NCBI GenBank assembly: GCA_041600735.1
Contig: JBFIJN010000113.1
Span: 1 to 19,332, forward strand
Origin: Paraliomyxa sp041600735
GTDB lineage: Bacteria > Myxococcota_A > Polyangia > Nannocystales > Nannocystaceae
Direction of reading: 5' to 3'
DNA length: 19,332 nt
Position numbers and translations under genes: made by a program. This document shows, piece after piece, positions 1 through 8,900 of the stretch (position 1 is its first letter; each line of letters starts with the position of its first letter). The notes under the pieces are model-generated. The model searched no databases. It saw only the letters and a list, made by a program, of their open reading frames with translations, and was not told where the DNA came from.

Positions 1-1074
1 GTGCGCGCCCACTGGCAGCGCAAGGGGGCCACCGGCCAGATCACGTTCGACCATGTGATCGACGCCTCGGGCCTCTCGGGGCTGCTGGCGACCAAGGTGC
101 TGCACAACCGCCGCTTCCAGCCCGCGTTCGCCAACGTGGCCGTGGGCAGCTACTGGCGCGGCTACACCCCCTACGTGGCGCCCGACGGGACCCCGCAGGG
201 GGGGAACTTCTTCATGGAGGCGCTCGGCGACGGCACCGGCTGGGCCTGGGCGATCCCGCTGCACGACCACACCCTGAGCGTGGGGGTGGTCGTGCACAGC
301 GAGGAGTTCCAGCGCCTGCGCACCGAGGTCGGCGACGTCGAGGCGATCTATCGCGATGGGCTGCGCCGGGCCACCCAGCTGCGCGAGATGCTGGCTCCCG
401 CGCAGATGACCCAGCCCGTGCAGACGTGGCGCGACTTCTCGTATCTCGCCGATTCGTTCAGCGGGCCCGGCTACCGCATGATCGGCGACGCGGCCGCATT
501 CATCGATCCATTGTTCTCCACCGGGGTGCATCTCGCGTTCCTCGGCGCGGTGTCGGCTGCGGCCTCGATCGCCGGCCGGGTTCGTGGGGAGATCGACGAG
601 GCCACCGCCGTTGCATTCCATGACCAGTGCATCCGCAAGGCCTATGTGCGCTTCGCGGTGATCGTCTCGGGCATGTACAAGCAGATCCGTCGTCAGGACG
701 AGGTCGTGCTCTACGGCATCGCGCAGAGCGACTTTCGCCACGCCTTCGAGGTGATCCTGCCGCTGATCTCCGGCAGCGCCGACCTCGAGGGCGATGCGGT
801 CGACTCGGCCACCATCGATCGCGCGGTGAGCTTCACCATCGACATGGTCAACGAGCGCGCGCAGCTCGGCTCCGCCAATCCGGCGGCGCGCCTGTTCGTG
901 GAGAAGGCAGGGGTCCACGAGGACCTCACCACCGAGCCGGGCGACGCGGTCGATGGCTGGTACATCCGCCTCGAGCACGGCCGCCTGGGCCTGGCGGAGG
1001 TGGGAGCTGCCCGCAGCGAGCTCGAGCGCAGCAAGCAGGCGCTCGCGGCCGAGCTGATGGGGGCCAAGCGCTAG
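1..1074 (+). CDS. Flavin-dependent halogenase, 5'-truncated (C-terminal about 357 aa)
   Basis: The frame is open from the first base and stops at TAG 1072-1074. The visible part has the halogenase motif WxWxIP (W-A-W-A-I-P, residues 81-86). It also has a flavin-binding segment G-D-A-A-A-F-I-D-P-L-F-S-T-G-V-H at about 162-177, typical of FAD-dependent halogenases of the CndH/PltA/tryptophan-halogenase superfamily. These enzymes use FADH2 and O2 to make HOCl or HOBr and halogenate aromatic or carrier-tethered substrates. Family members are usually about 450-520 aa and start with a GxGxxG FAD motif. That motif is absent here, so roughly 100-150 residues lie left of the window and the GTG at base 1 is probably internal. 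The gene converges on the FMO-like gene with only 12 bp between stop codons. The substrate cannot be told from sequence. Class assignment is fairly sure; halogenating activity is inferred from WxWxIP. Confidence 0.85.
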   Translation: MRAHWQRKGATGQITFDHVIDASGLSGLLATKVLHNRRFQPAFANVAVGSYWRGYTPYVAPDGTPQGGNFFMEALGDGTGWAWAIPLHDHTLSVGVVVHSEEFQRLRTEVGDVEAIYRDGLRRATQLREMLAPAQMTQPVQTWRDFSYLADSFSGPGYRMIGDAAAFIDPLFSTGVHLAFLGAVSAAASIAGRVRGEIDEATAVAFHDQCIRKAYVRFAVIVSGMYKQIRRQDEVVLYGIAQSDFRHAFEVILPLISGSADLEGDAVDSATIDRAVSFTIDMVNERAQLGSANPAARLFVEKAGVHEDLTTEPGDAVDGWYIRLEHGRLGLAEVGAARSELERSKQALAAELMGAKR

Positions 1075-1110
1075 GCGCTCGGGCGGCTAGGCGCTCGGGC
1101 GGCTAGGCGG
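1071..1110. repeat. 16-bp tandem repeat, 2.5 copies, spanning two convergent stop codons
   Basis: The unit CTAGGCGCTCGGGCGG occurs at 1071-1086 and 1087-1102, followed by a partial third copy (CTAGGCGG) at 1103-1110. The first copy supplies the halogenase TAG stop (1072-1074). The second supplies the stop of the opposing flavoprotein gene (CTA at 1087-1089, read as TAG on the - strand). The copies are identical, which suggests a recent local duplication. It is too short and too poor in hairpin structure to call a terminator. Confidence 0.9.
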
Positions 1111-3087
1111 CACGCTGAAGATCTTGCGGAACGCGGCGCGGTAGCGCGTGTAGAACTCGGCGTACTCGGGCTTCTGCTTGAACCGCAGGTCGTTGAACCA
1201 CGGGCGGCTGATGCCGAGCTTGCGGCAGACATAGACCACCAGGAAATTGAGCGCCAGCGAGGCCAGCGGGACGAGCGGGTGCCCCAGCCACACCGTGAGC
1301 CCCAGCCCGATCAGCATGGTCGAGTTCGTGATGGTGTTGATGCGATTGGAGTTGGCGTTGACCAAGGGCAGCACGGGGCCCAGGAACACCAGCAACAGCA
1401 GCGGCAAGAACACCCACAGCGGAAACGGGACCAGCTGGGTGCGGTAGAGCTGCACCAGCGCCGCGACGGCGGTGGCGAGCATCAGGCAGTAGTTGTGCAC
1501 CTGGCTGCTCGAGATCGAGAAGCCATCGTGGGCCCGGTGGATCTCGGGGACGAGCGCCGCCAGGCCCTCGACCGCGTACGGCCCCCTACGACGGTACTTG
1601 CACGGCGTATTGGGGAAGTAATAGTGGATCGAGACGTCCTCCAGGCTGCGGCACTGCGAGAGCCGCGACTCGATCCCCAGCAGCCGCGCCACACGCTCGC
1701 TGTACTGGCCGTAGAACACGAGGTTGTCGGAGCCGTGGCGCAGCCCATTCACGTAGTACAGCGCGTTGTAGGCCTCGATCCGCGCGGCCAGGTTGCCGGT
1801 GATCTCCTCGCGGAACCGATCATCGGTGACGATCTTGTGGGTGAGGAGGCACTGCATCTCGGCCACGTTGTTGAGGCCGCCGGTCATCGGCCGGGTGTAG
1901 CCCAGCAGGAATGTATTGGGTAGCTCGCGGGGGAGGATGCCCAAGAAGCAGTCGCGATAGAAGTACTGATAGTCGTAGCTCGGCTGTCCCGGGCGTACCA
2001 CCTTGATGGTGGGGAGCTGGGGCACCTCTTGATCGCCCTCGATGAGGTCATCATACTCGACGACCTCATCCTTCCAGCGCACCACCCGGTGCTCGCGATC
2101 GAGGCTCGCCTCCTTCATGGGCCACAGCTCGACGAGCCCCCGGTCGATGAAGTAGGCGATGTCGCTCAGCAGATAGCCGTCGGTGATCGACTGCTCGAGC
2201 GTGCTCTCGAACGACTCCTTGTAGGCATCGATCGGCCAGTACTTGGTGATCTTGAGCCCGTTGGGGAGCCTGGGCGTGAAGGGGCTGCCCCGGCCCATGT
2301 TCAGCGCCGGCGTGCGGTCGAGGTCGCGGCAGGTGAGCGGATGCTCGACGAACAGGTTGCCGCCCAGGAACGGCTTGCACAGCGCGGGGTTGTTCGCGGC
2401 CAGGATCTGCCCCTGCGGGGTGACCATCTTGTAGAGGTAGCCGGAGAGGTTGCCGATGTTGTGCATCTCGACGTCGTCGAGCGCAAATGCCGTGCCGCGG
2501 TGGGTGACGAGCTTGTCGAGGCAGAAGAACCCATGGTTGAGCAAGATGATGCGATTGTCGCGAGGGACGAGCTTCGAGATCAGGAGGTTGGCCGAGTCAC
2601 CCATGGTGGTGATCACTACAGTTCGGCCCTGCGCTTGCTCGAAGTCGTACTCGAGGATCGAACCATGCACTTTGCGCTGGAAGCCCGTCGCGATCACGAG
2701 GTTCTTGGCTTCGTAGGTCGTGCCACTCTTGGTGCTCACCCGCGAGTGCGTCTCGTGGTTCTCGACCTCGGTGACCCAGTCCTCGACCACGTTGGCGGCG
2801 AACTGCTGCTGATAGCTCTTGATGAAGGCGTGGTACTCCTTCGCGGTGGGAAACCGCGACTGGGTGGCCTTCGTGCGCGCCAGCTCGAAGGAGTAGACCG
2901 AGGACATGTAGCTGCTGACCAGGTCGAAATCGAGGCGATCCGCCTGCTCGAGCCGGTCCCAGATGCTCGGGCCAGCGGAAATGACGGTGTAGTCGTGGCC
3001 GCTGCGCTCCAATTCCCTGATCAGGGGAATTGCAGTCAGGCCGAATCCAATGATCAATGTGTCGACCTTCTTGGCGCTCTCACTCAT
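1087..3087 (-). CDS. FMO-like FAD-dependent monooxygenase with C-terminal membrane domain
   Basis: A 666-aa flavoprotein counted from ATG 3087; an in-frame GTG at 3096 is an alternative start. An N-terminal Rossmann FAD site reads G14-F-G-L-T-A19. A V-I-A-T-G-F strand (131-136) marks the end of the first FAD half. A degenerate NAD(P) motif (M-G-D-S-A, about 162-166) follows, then a late segment of the type N-T-F-L-L-G-Y-T-R-P...A-E-M-Q, as in flavin monooxygenases, and N-T-P-x-K-Y-R...G-P. The classical FxGxxxHxxxY fingerprint was not found. After residue 530 come three or four hydrophobic segments (about 533-622) and a basic tail. The stretch starting V-N-A-N-S-N-R-I-N resembles the small DUF4395 membrane domain. 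The enzyme is therefore probably membrane-anchored and may oxidise a lipid or natural product. The convergent halogenase suggests secondary metabolism. The FMO-like fold is reasonably sure; the substrate is unknown. Confidence 0.8.
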   Translation of the reverse strand: MSESAKKVDTLIIGFGLTAIPLIRELERSGHDYTVISAGPSIWDRLEQADRLDFDLVSSYMSSVYSFELARTKATQSRFPTAKEYHAFIKSYQQQFAANVVEDWVTEVENHETHSRVSTKSGTTYEAKNLVIATGFQRKVHGSILEYDFEQAQGRTVVITTMGDSANLLISKLVPRDNRIILLNHGFFCLDKLVTHRGTAFALDDVEMHNIGNLSGYLYKMVTPQGQILAANNPALCKPFLGGNLFVEHPLTCRDLDRTPALNMGRGSPFTPRLPNGLKITKYWPIDAYKESFESTLEQSITDGYLLSDIAYFIDRGLVELWPMKEASLDREHRVVRWKDEVVEYDDLIEGDQEVPQLPTIKVVRPGQPSYDYQYFYRDCFLGILPRELPNTFLLGYTRPMTGGLNNVAEMQCLLTHKIVTDDRFREEITGNLAARIEAYNALYYVNGLRHGSDNLVFYGQYSERVARLLGIESRLSQCRSLEDVSIHYYFPNTPCKYRRRGPYAVEGLAALVPEIHRAHDGFSISSSQVHNYCLMLATAVAALVQLYRTQLVPFPLWVFLPLLLLVFLGPVLPLVNANSNRINTITNSTMLIGLGLTVWLGHPLVPLASLALNFLVVYVCRKLGISRPWFNDLRFKQKPEYAEFYTRYRAAFRKIFSVPPSRPSA

Positions 3088-3119
3088 GAACCGCACGCGC
3101 TCGTCCAGCGAGGTAGGCC

Positions 3120-3149
3120 ATTAGAGCACCTCTCGTCGCGCAGGTCCAA
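3120..3149 (-). promoter_or_regulatory. Possible sigma-70-type promoter of the FMO-like gene
   Basis: On the - strand a TCTAAT box (complement of 3120-3125, one mismatch to TATAAT) lies 18 bp downstream of TTGGAC (complement of 3144-3149, matching only the TTG of the -35 consensus). The -10 ends about 32 bp before ATG 3087. AT-rich hexamers are scarce in this GC-rich DNA, which makes it stand out, but the -35 is weak. Confidence 0.3.
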
Positions 3150-3248
3150 GACACAGAGCGGCCGATCCGCGTGTAGGGTTGTTCCCGATGGGCGATCGGG
3201 ACGCGTGGGATCATGGCCCGTATTGGGCCGCTCGGCCTCGGTCGACCC

Positions 3249-4778
3249 TCACTGTCTTCGCATGTGTCGCCGAACGGCTTCGATGAGCGAGCGCGCATCG
3301 AAGGGCTTTGGCAGGAATTCGCTGATCCCGAGCGCCTGCACTTCCCTCGTGCGGCCGGGGTCGGTGTGACCCGAGATCACGATGACCGGGAGATCGCACT
3401 CGAACGAGCGCAGCACCTTGAGCACCTCCGCGCCGTCGACCCGCGGCATGTCGAGATCGAGCACGATGAGGCGCAGCTCGGCCGCTCGCTCGGCGTAGCG
3501 GCGCAGCGCCTCGGCCCCGTCCGACGCCGTGACGATGTCGGCGCCGTCGCGCGACAACACGCGCGTGATCGCGGTGCGCACCAGCGGGTCGTCGTCGGCG
3601 ACGAGCACGAGGCCATTGACGCCCGCGCTCAGCGACACGTCGGGCCGCGGCCCCACGAACGTGTTCTCCTTGGTGCGATCCGCCGAGGGCAGGTGGATGA
3701 TGAACTCGGTGCCCTTGCCGACCTCGCTGCGCGCCTCGATGCTGCCGTCGTGATCGCGAAGGATCGCCTGCACCGTGGCCAGCCCGAGGCCGGTGCCCTG
3801 CCCGCGCGGCTTGGTGGTGAAGAACGGCTCGAAGATCCGAGCCAGCGTGGCGGAGTCGATGCCGAGCCCGGTATCGCTGAAGCTCAGCTTCACGTAGGGC
3901 CCGCCCTGGAGGCCCAGCGCCTCGGGTCCCTCCGGGACCGCTTCACCCGAGATCGTGAGGGTGCCGCCGCGCGGCATGGCGTCCTTGGCGTTGATGCAGA
4001 GGTTCATCACCACCTGCAAGAGCCGCGACGTATCCCCGATGACCAAGAGGTCGGGCAACACCTCGGCGACGATCTGGACATTGCGCGGCAGCGTGCGGCG
4101 CAGCAGGTCTACGCCCTCTTGAATGAGCTCGTGCAGCCGCACCGAGCGGTGCTCCGACGTGGTGCGCCGGCCGAACCCCGAGAGCTGGCGCGTGAGGTCG
4201 ATGGCGCGGCGAACGGCGGCCTCCATCTCGTCGAGGCACAGCGCGGTCTCGGGGTCGTGACGCTTGGTGCTGAGGAACGTGACGTTGGCGAACAGAGCGC
4301 CGAGGATGTTGTTGAAGTCGTGCGCCACGCCGCCGGCGAGCTGCCCGAGGGCCTGCATCTTCTGGGCCACCAACAGGTGGTCTTCGAAGCGCTCGCGGCG
4401 AGCCAGCGCCAGGATCGTCTGCTCGCCCAACGCGATCTCGTCGCCGAATTCGAGGACGGATTCCTTCACGCGCTGACCATTCACCCGCACGCCGTTGCGG
4501 CTGCCGAGGTCCTGCACGAAGTAGTGGCCCTCGGCGTTGCGGCCGACCCGCGCGTGGCGGCGCGAGATGCCTTGGTCGGAGACGATGGCGTCGCAGTCCT
4601 TGCCGCGTCCCAGCACCACGTCGCCTTCGAGATAGATCCTTCGACCGGGATCGTCGCCCGCGAGGATCACCAGGCAGTCCGCCGCCTCGGCCTGTGGGTC
4701 GAGCGGGGGCCGATGCATCGAGGTTCGCGTGTGCTCCTCGATGGAGTCGAAGCGCCGTAGGTCTTCGCGTTGGGCCAT
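3249..4778 (-). CDS. FHA-domain hybrid histidine kinase with receiver domain
   Basis: A 509-aa soluble hybrid sensor kinase with no membrane segment. An FHA domain (about 45-125) has the G-R-G-K, S-R-R-H (72-75) and G-S-R-N-G (92-96) phosphothreonine-binding signature. A HisKA domain follows with V-A-H-D-F-N-N, phosphoacceptor His153. The ATPase domain has an N box (N259/N263), D-T-G-L-G-I (302-307), F-E-P-F-F (316-320) and G-T-G-L-G-L (328-333). A C-terminal receiver has acidic D395-D397, phosphoacceptor Asp441 in D-L-D-M-P, Ser469 and Lys491. All catalytic residues are present. Input is probably a phosphothreonine protein bound by FHA, which would link Ser/Thr kinase and two-component signalling; the Ser/Thr kinase gene just upstream is one candidate partner. 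Start 4778 is chosen because homology begins soon after and a TATCAT box lies just upstream. The open frame continues to 4946, but that part looks non-coding. Confidence 0.92.
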   Translation of the reverse strand: MAQREDLRRFDSIEEHTRTSMHRPPLDPQAEAADCLVILAGDDPGRRIYLEGDVVLGRGKDCDAIVSDQGISRRHARVGRNAEGHYFVQDLGSRNGVRVNGQRVKESVLEFGDEIALGEQTILALARRERFEDHLLVAQKMQALGQLAGGVAHDFNNILGALFANVTFLSTKRHDPETALCLDEMEAAVRRAIDLTRQLSGFGRRTTSEHRSVRLHELIQEGVDLLRRTLPRNVQIVAEVLPDLLVIGDTSRLLQVVMNLCINAKDAMPRGGTLTISGEAVPEGPEALGLQGGPYVKLSFSDTGLGIDSATLARIFEPFFTTKPRGQGTGLGLATVQAILRDHDGSIEARSEVGKGTEFIIHLPSADRTKENTFVGPRPDVSLSAGVNGLVLVADDDPLVRTAITRVLSRDGADIVTASDGAEALRRYAERAAELRLIVLDLDMPRVDGAEVLKVLRSFECDLPVIVISGHTDPGRTREVQALGISEFLPKPFDARSLIEAVRRHMRRQ

Positions 4779-4802
4779 GAAAGACGGGCCAGTACCGTGT
4801 GA

Positions 4803-4808
4803 ATGATA
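4803..4808 (-). promoter_or_regulatory. Possible -10 box for the hybrid histidine kinase gene
   Basis: TATCAT on the - strand matches TATAAT at five of six positions and lies 24 bp before ATG 4778. No convincing -35 is seen 16-18 bp further upstream. If real, transcription would start around 4796 and give a leader of about 18 nt with no clear Shine-Dalgarno. It supports 4778 as the true start rather than the upstream extension of the frame. Confidence 0.28.
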
Positions 4809-4967
4809 CCAAGCGCCGTGCGACCTTCGCGGCCGGGCGTGTAGGGGATCTGCCGCAAATGCCGCGCGAGCGCTCAGCGGAGTCCACGCAGCCGCGTCGA
4901 AACGCGTCTCGGTGGGCGGTCTTTTCGGCCACCGCAGACCCACCACGCAACTGTCCGGCCCGTGGGC

Positions 4968-5921
4968 TCAGTTCACGGGCGCCGCATCGTCGGGGCAGTC
5001 CTCACCGCCCACGTAGTCCGGATCGCAAGGGTCGTTGATGGTCTGCACCTCGCCCGCGGGCCTCGCCGGCTCCACCGCCTGCTTGCTGCCCTTGGTCCAC
5101 GTGGCGTCGATTTCGCTGAGCAATGAGCCCTGGCCCACGATCTCGTTGTTGATCTTGCGCTTGACGGCGACCGGGTAGCCGCCGGTGGCCGAGAATGAGG
5201 CCGTCACGTCCTGCTTGACGATGAGCTTCTGGCCCTCGCGATCGGCCTCGATCTCCGCCACGAATTCGAGCTTCGCCACGTCCTCGTTGGCCTCGTTGCG
5301 GGCCAGCCCCTTGAGCGTGCCCGTGTTCTTGGCCTTGGTGACGCCTTCCTTGTCGTCCTTGGACTTGGCATCCCAGCTCTCGCCATCCTTGACGGGCTGC
5401 TCGGGCACCCGCACGAACCCCGCCGTGAGCGCGCTGGTGATCATGCCGATCATGGCCTTGGTCTCCATCGGCGCCGACTCGGGCGGCTCGGGCTCGTTGC
5501 TCACCTCGCCGCGCTCGGAGAGGTTGAAGCGCAGCTCCATCCCGTTGAGCGCCGCGGCGCCCTCGGCACTCATGCCTCCGAGCATCGCGGCGGGGATCCC
5601 CTCGGGCAGGCGAAGCTCGAGCTCGATGCCGTTCACCGTGGCCCGCACCAGCTTGCCGCCGGCATCCTCGCTGCCCGAGACCACCAGCGCCACGTCGAAC
5701 TCCAGCACCGTCACCACATCGCCGACCGGGGTCTGCACCGAGTTGCGCATGCGGATGTGGCCCGCGTACTCCTGCCCGGCCGAGAGGTCGTAGCGCATCG
5801 AGACGCCGGCCTCGGGGACCGCGACCTCGGTGAGCTGCGGCTTCTTGGTGCAGCCCGAGGTGAGCGGCAGCGCGAGCGCGAGGGCCACGAGGAGCGACGG
5901 GGCCAAGGAACGGCGGAGCAT
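4968..5921 (-). CDS. Putative lipoprotein of unknown function (DUF6263-like)
   Basis: A 317-aa protein with a basic n-region (M-L-R-R), a hydrophobic core and L-T-S-G-C ending at Cys24. This is a loose lipobox, because Thr is at -3 and Leu at -4. The mature part is soluble, rich in beta-strand pattern and acidic. It includes an R-Y-D-L-S-A-G-Q-E-Y segment after the signal and a long charged middle region (about 185-215) with many Lys, Asp and Glu. The opening x-Y-x-L-x-x-G-Q-x-Y pattern recalls DUF6263-type proteins, but this is recognition by eye only. It lies 40 bp downstream of the kinase stop on the same strand and may be read from the sigma-kinase operon. No catalytic motif is seen. The C-terminus carries two Cys in an Asp-rich tail (D-P-C-D-P-D...E-D-C-P-D-D). 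Confidence 0.8.
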   Translation of the reverse strand: MLRRSLAPSLLVALALALPLTSGCTKKPQLTEVAVPEAGVSMRYDLSAGQEYAGHIRMRNSVQTPVGDVVTVLEFDVALVVSGSEDAGGKLVRATVNGIELELRLPEGIPAAMLGGMSAEGAAALNGMELRFNLSERGEVSNEPEPPESAPMETKAMIGMITSALTAGFVRVPEQPVKDGESWDAKSKDDKEGVTKAKNTGTLKGLARNEANEDVAKLEFVAEIEADREGQKLIVKQDVTASFSATGGYPVAVKRKINNEIVGQGSLLSEIDATWTKGSKQAVEPARPAGEVQTINDPCDPDYVGGEDCPDDAAPVN

Positions 5922-5961
5922 GAGCGTTTCTATGTCAGCGCCGCCCGCAGCGTCCAGCGCA

Positions 5962-8900
5962 TCAGCGGCCCTCGAGCCATTCGCGGGCCGAGCGCTCGAT
6001 GCGGGCGTTCTCCGGGACGCGCTCGAGGAAGCTGGCCCGCAGCGCCTCGTCTTCGATGTTGAGCGCCCGCGCGTGGAGGCGACCGTGGGCGGTCGTGACA
6101 GCGGCCGGCACTTCGTCGGTGCGACCCGCCGCGATCAGGGCTTCGGCCCAGGTCAGGCGGATCAGCGACTCCCCTTCTTGCAGCTGACCGAGCGACTCGA
6201 GCCCCTCGATCGCCTCGCGGGCATCCGGCAGCGCGCCGTCGAAGTCGCGGTCGTGCAGGCGGATCTGAGCGCGCGTGGCGAGGGCGATCGCCCGCGAGGC
6301 CGGATAGCCCTCGAGCTGCTCCAGCGCCTGCGCGGCGTGGACGGTGGCCTGCGGGGTGCGGCCAGCGCGAAGGAGGATCCACGCGAGGTGACAGTGGGTG
6401 AGCCCCATCATGCGCCGGTTGGCGTGGCGTTCGAAGCTGGCGAGCGCCTCGAGCTCGAGCTCGAGCCCTTCCTCCACGCGACCCGCCTCGCCGATCCTTC
6501 GCCCCAGGTTGTGGCGAGCGGCCGCGCACACGTGCTCGAGCCGTAGCGCGCTGCTGTTGCTGATCACGCGGCGCAAGATCGCCTCGCCCGCCTCGAGCTG
6601 GCCGAGCTCCAGCGCGAAGAAGCCGGCGCCCATCCAGTGCTCGATGGCATTGCGCACGCTCTTGGCGCGCTCGAACATCGTCGCGGCGCCTTCCATGTCG
6701 CGATACGCCGTCGCGAGATCGCCGGTCACCAGCCCCCGCAGCGCGCGGGCGGAGAGCATCGGGCCGAGGGCCTCGGGCTCCTCGTCGATCATGGTCGCGG
6801 TCACGCGGATGATCTCGTCCATCAGCCGCACGGCCGCATCGGTCTGCCCCGCGGCGGCCAGCGGCAGCGCCGCGCGCACGAGCCCCACGAAGTTGATCAC
6901 CTCACCCACGCTCGGGCGGATCCCGGTCATCAGCGCATCGACGATCTCGTGGACGTGCGCGGTCTCGCCGGCGCGGCCGCTCGCCAGCGCGGCCTCGCCT
7001 GCGGCGCCGTACCAGCGCGAGGTATTGGGCGGCAGCTCGGCCAGCGCCGCGCGGGCCGACGCGGCGGCCTCGTGGTGCTGGCCCGAGATCGCGCACACCT
7101 CGGCTCTGCGCAGCAGCAGCCGCCCCCGCGCCTCGCCCGGCGGCGCGTGCTCGAGGCTCCGCTCCACGATCTCGAGCACCACCTCGAACTCTTGGCGCTC
7201 GAACGCTTGATCGGCCGCGCTCGCGAACCACGCCGTCGCCTTGGCCGGGTCGTCTCCGCGGCGAAAGTGCTCGGCGAGGACGATGGCCTCGGGCACCCCG
7301 GCCTGCTCGAGCCACTGGCCCGCGAGGCGGTGGCCGAGCTCGCGATCGTGATCGGTCAGTGTGGCGTAGGCCGCGTCGCAGACCAGCGCGTGGCGAAACG
7401 CGTACTCCTGCTCGCGGGGAAGGTGCGAGCGGTCTCTCGCGAGCAGCCACTCGTCGGCCACGAGCCGCTCGAGCGCGGAGCCCAGTGCCTCGACCTCGAG
7501 TCCCACCAGCTCGCGGATGCCTCCACGCCAGGCGATCTGTCCGAACACGCTGGCCGCGCGGAGCACCTGGCGCTCGGGGGCCGAGAGCCCCTCGAGCCGC
7601 GCCTGCATCATGGCGAGCACCGAGTCGGGGAGCTCGCCTCCCGTGCCCTCGGCCACCGCACGGATCAGCTCCTCGAGGAAGAATGCGTTGCCGCGCGCGC
7701 CCGCGACGATCCGCTCGATGTCGGCGGCCACCGCCGCCGGCCCCAGCACGCCGCGCACCAGCTCTCGTGACGCACGCAGCGACAGCGGAGACAGCTCGAG
7801 CATCCCAACGTCGCGGGTGCTCCACAGCTTGGGGAAGCGCTGGCGCACGCTCGGCCGCGCGAGCGCCAGCACGAGCAGCGGCGAGCCCTCGAGCGCCTCG
7901 AGCATCGCGTCCACCACCTGCACGGTAGCCGCGTCGCCCCAGTGCAGATCCTCGAGCACCAGCAGCACCACCCCGGCCTCACACTCCGCGCGCAGCCAGG
8001 TACACCACGCGTGCTCGATGCGCTGGCGCATGGTGGCCGCGTCTTCGCGGGCGAGCTCGAGCTCGAGCGGCGCATCGCGCGAGAACGCCGAGACGATCTC
8101 GCCCAAGTAGAGCACGAGGTGGTCCACCGCCTCCTCGGGCACGTGCCGCGACAGTCGCGTGCGCAGCTTGTGCTGGCGCACGAGCATCGACTCACCCTCC
8201 TCGAGCCCGGCCGCTTGGTAGAGCGCGCGCGAGATCAGCGAGAACGGGGCCTGCGCCCGCATCGGGTCGGCGCGCGCGATCAAGGTGGTGACGGGCGGCT
8301 GTGTGCGCGCGCGCAGCCGCCGGTCGAGCTCGTGACGCAGGCGAGACTTGCCCGCGCCCGCGTCACCGATCACCACCACCACGTTGGCGCAGCGCTCCTC
8401 GGCACACTCGTCGAATGCGGCCTCGAGCGAGGCCAGCTCGCGGCGTCGTCCCACGAGCGGCGTCGTCTTGCCCATCAAGCGCCGCGCGCCCGGCAGGCGG
8501 TCGCGCATCGTCACCAGCACGAGCCCGTGCTCGTCGCTCTCGACCTCGAACCCGGTGTCGAGCAGTCGCGTGGTCACGTCGTCGATGCGGATCTGCCCCA
8601 CGCGCGCGTGCAGCAGCAGCTCGGCGCCGCGGTCGAGCACCCGCCCCACGATCGATCGCCCGGTGACCAGCCCATGCCCGCAGACCACCGCAATCGCGAG
8701 CAGCGGGGCGCGCTCGCGCAGCGCCAGCGCACAGCGGGCGGCGGTCACGGCCCGGTCGAGCGCGACCCGTCCACGATCGACGTAGATGAGGTGCGTGCCG
8801 TCGACCAAGGTCACGTGGTGGCCGAAGTGATCCGCCGCCAGTCGCGCGAGATCCAGCGTCGAGATCCCCACCGGTCCGTCGCCGCGAAAGAACAAGACCG

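Noticed and set aside
2029..4760. Two long + strand open frames opposite the flavoprotein and histidine kinase genes
   Set aside because: They are antisense to genes with clear motifs, have no domain content, and arise from high third-position GC.
6449..6470. CTCGAG-type simple repeat
   Set aside because: It encodes an alternating Glu-Leu run in the helical tail of the kinase and has no sign of separate function.
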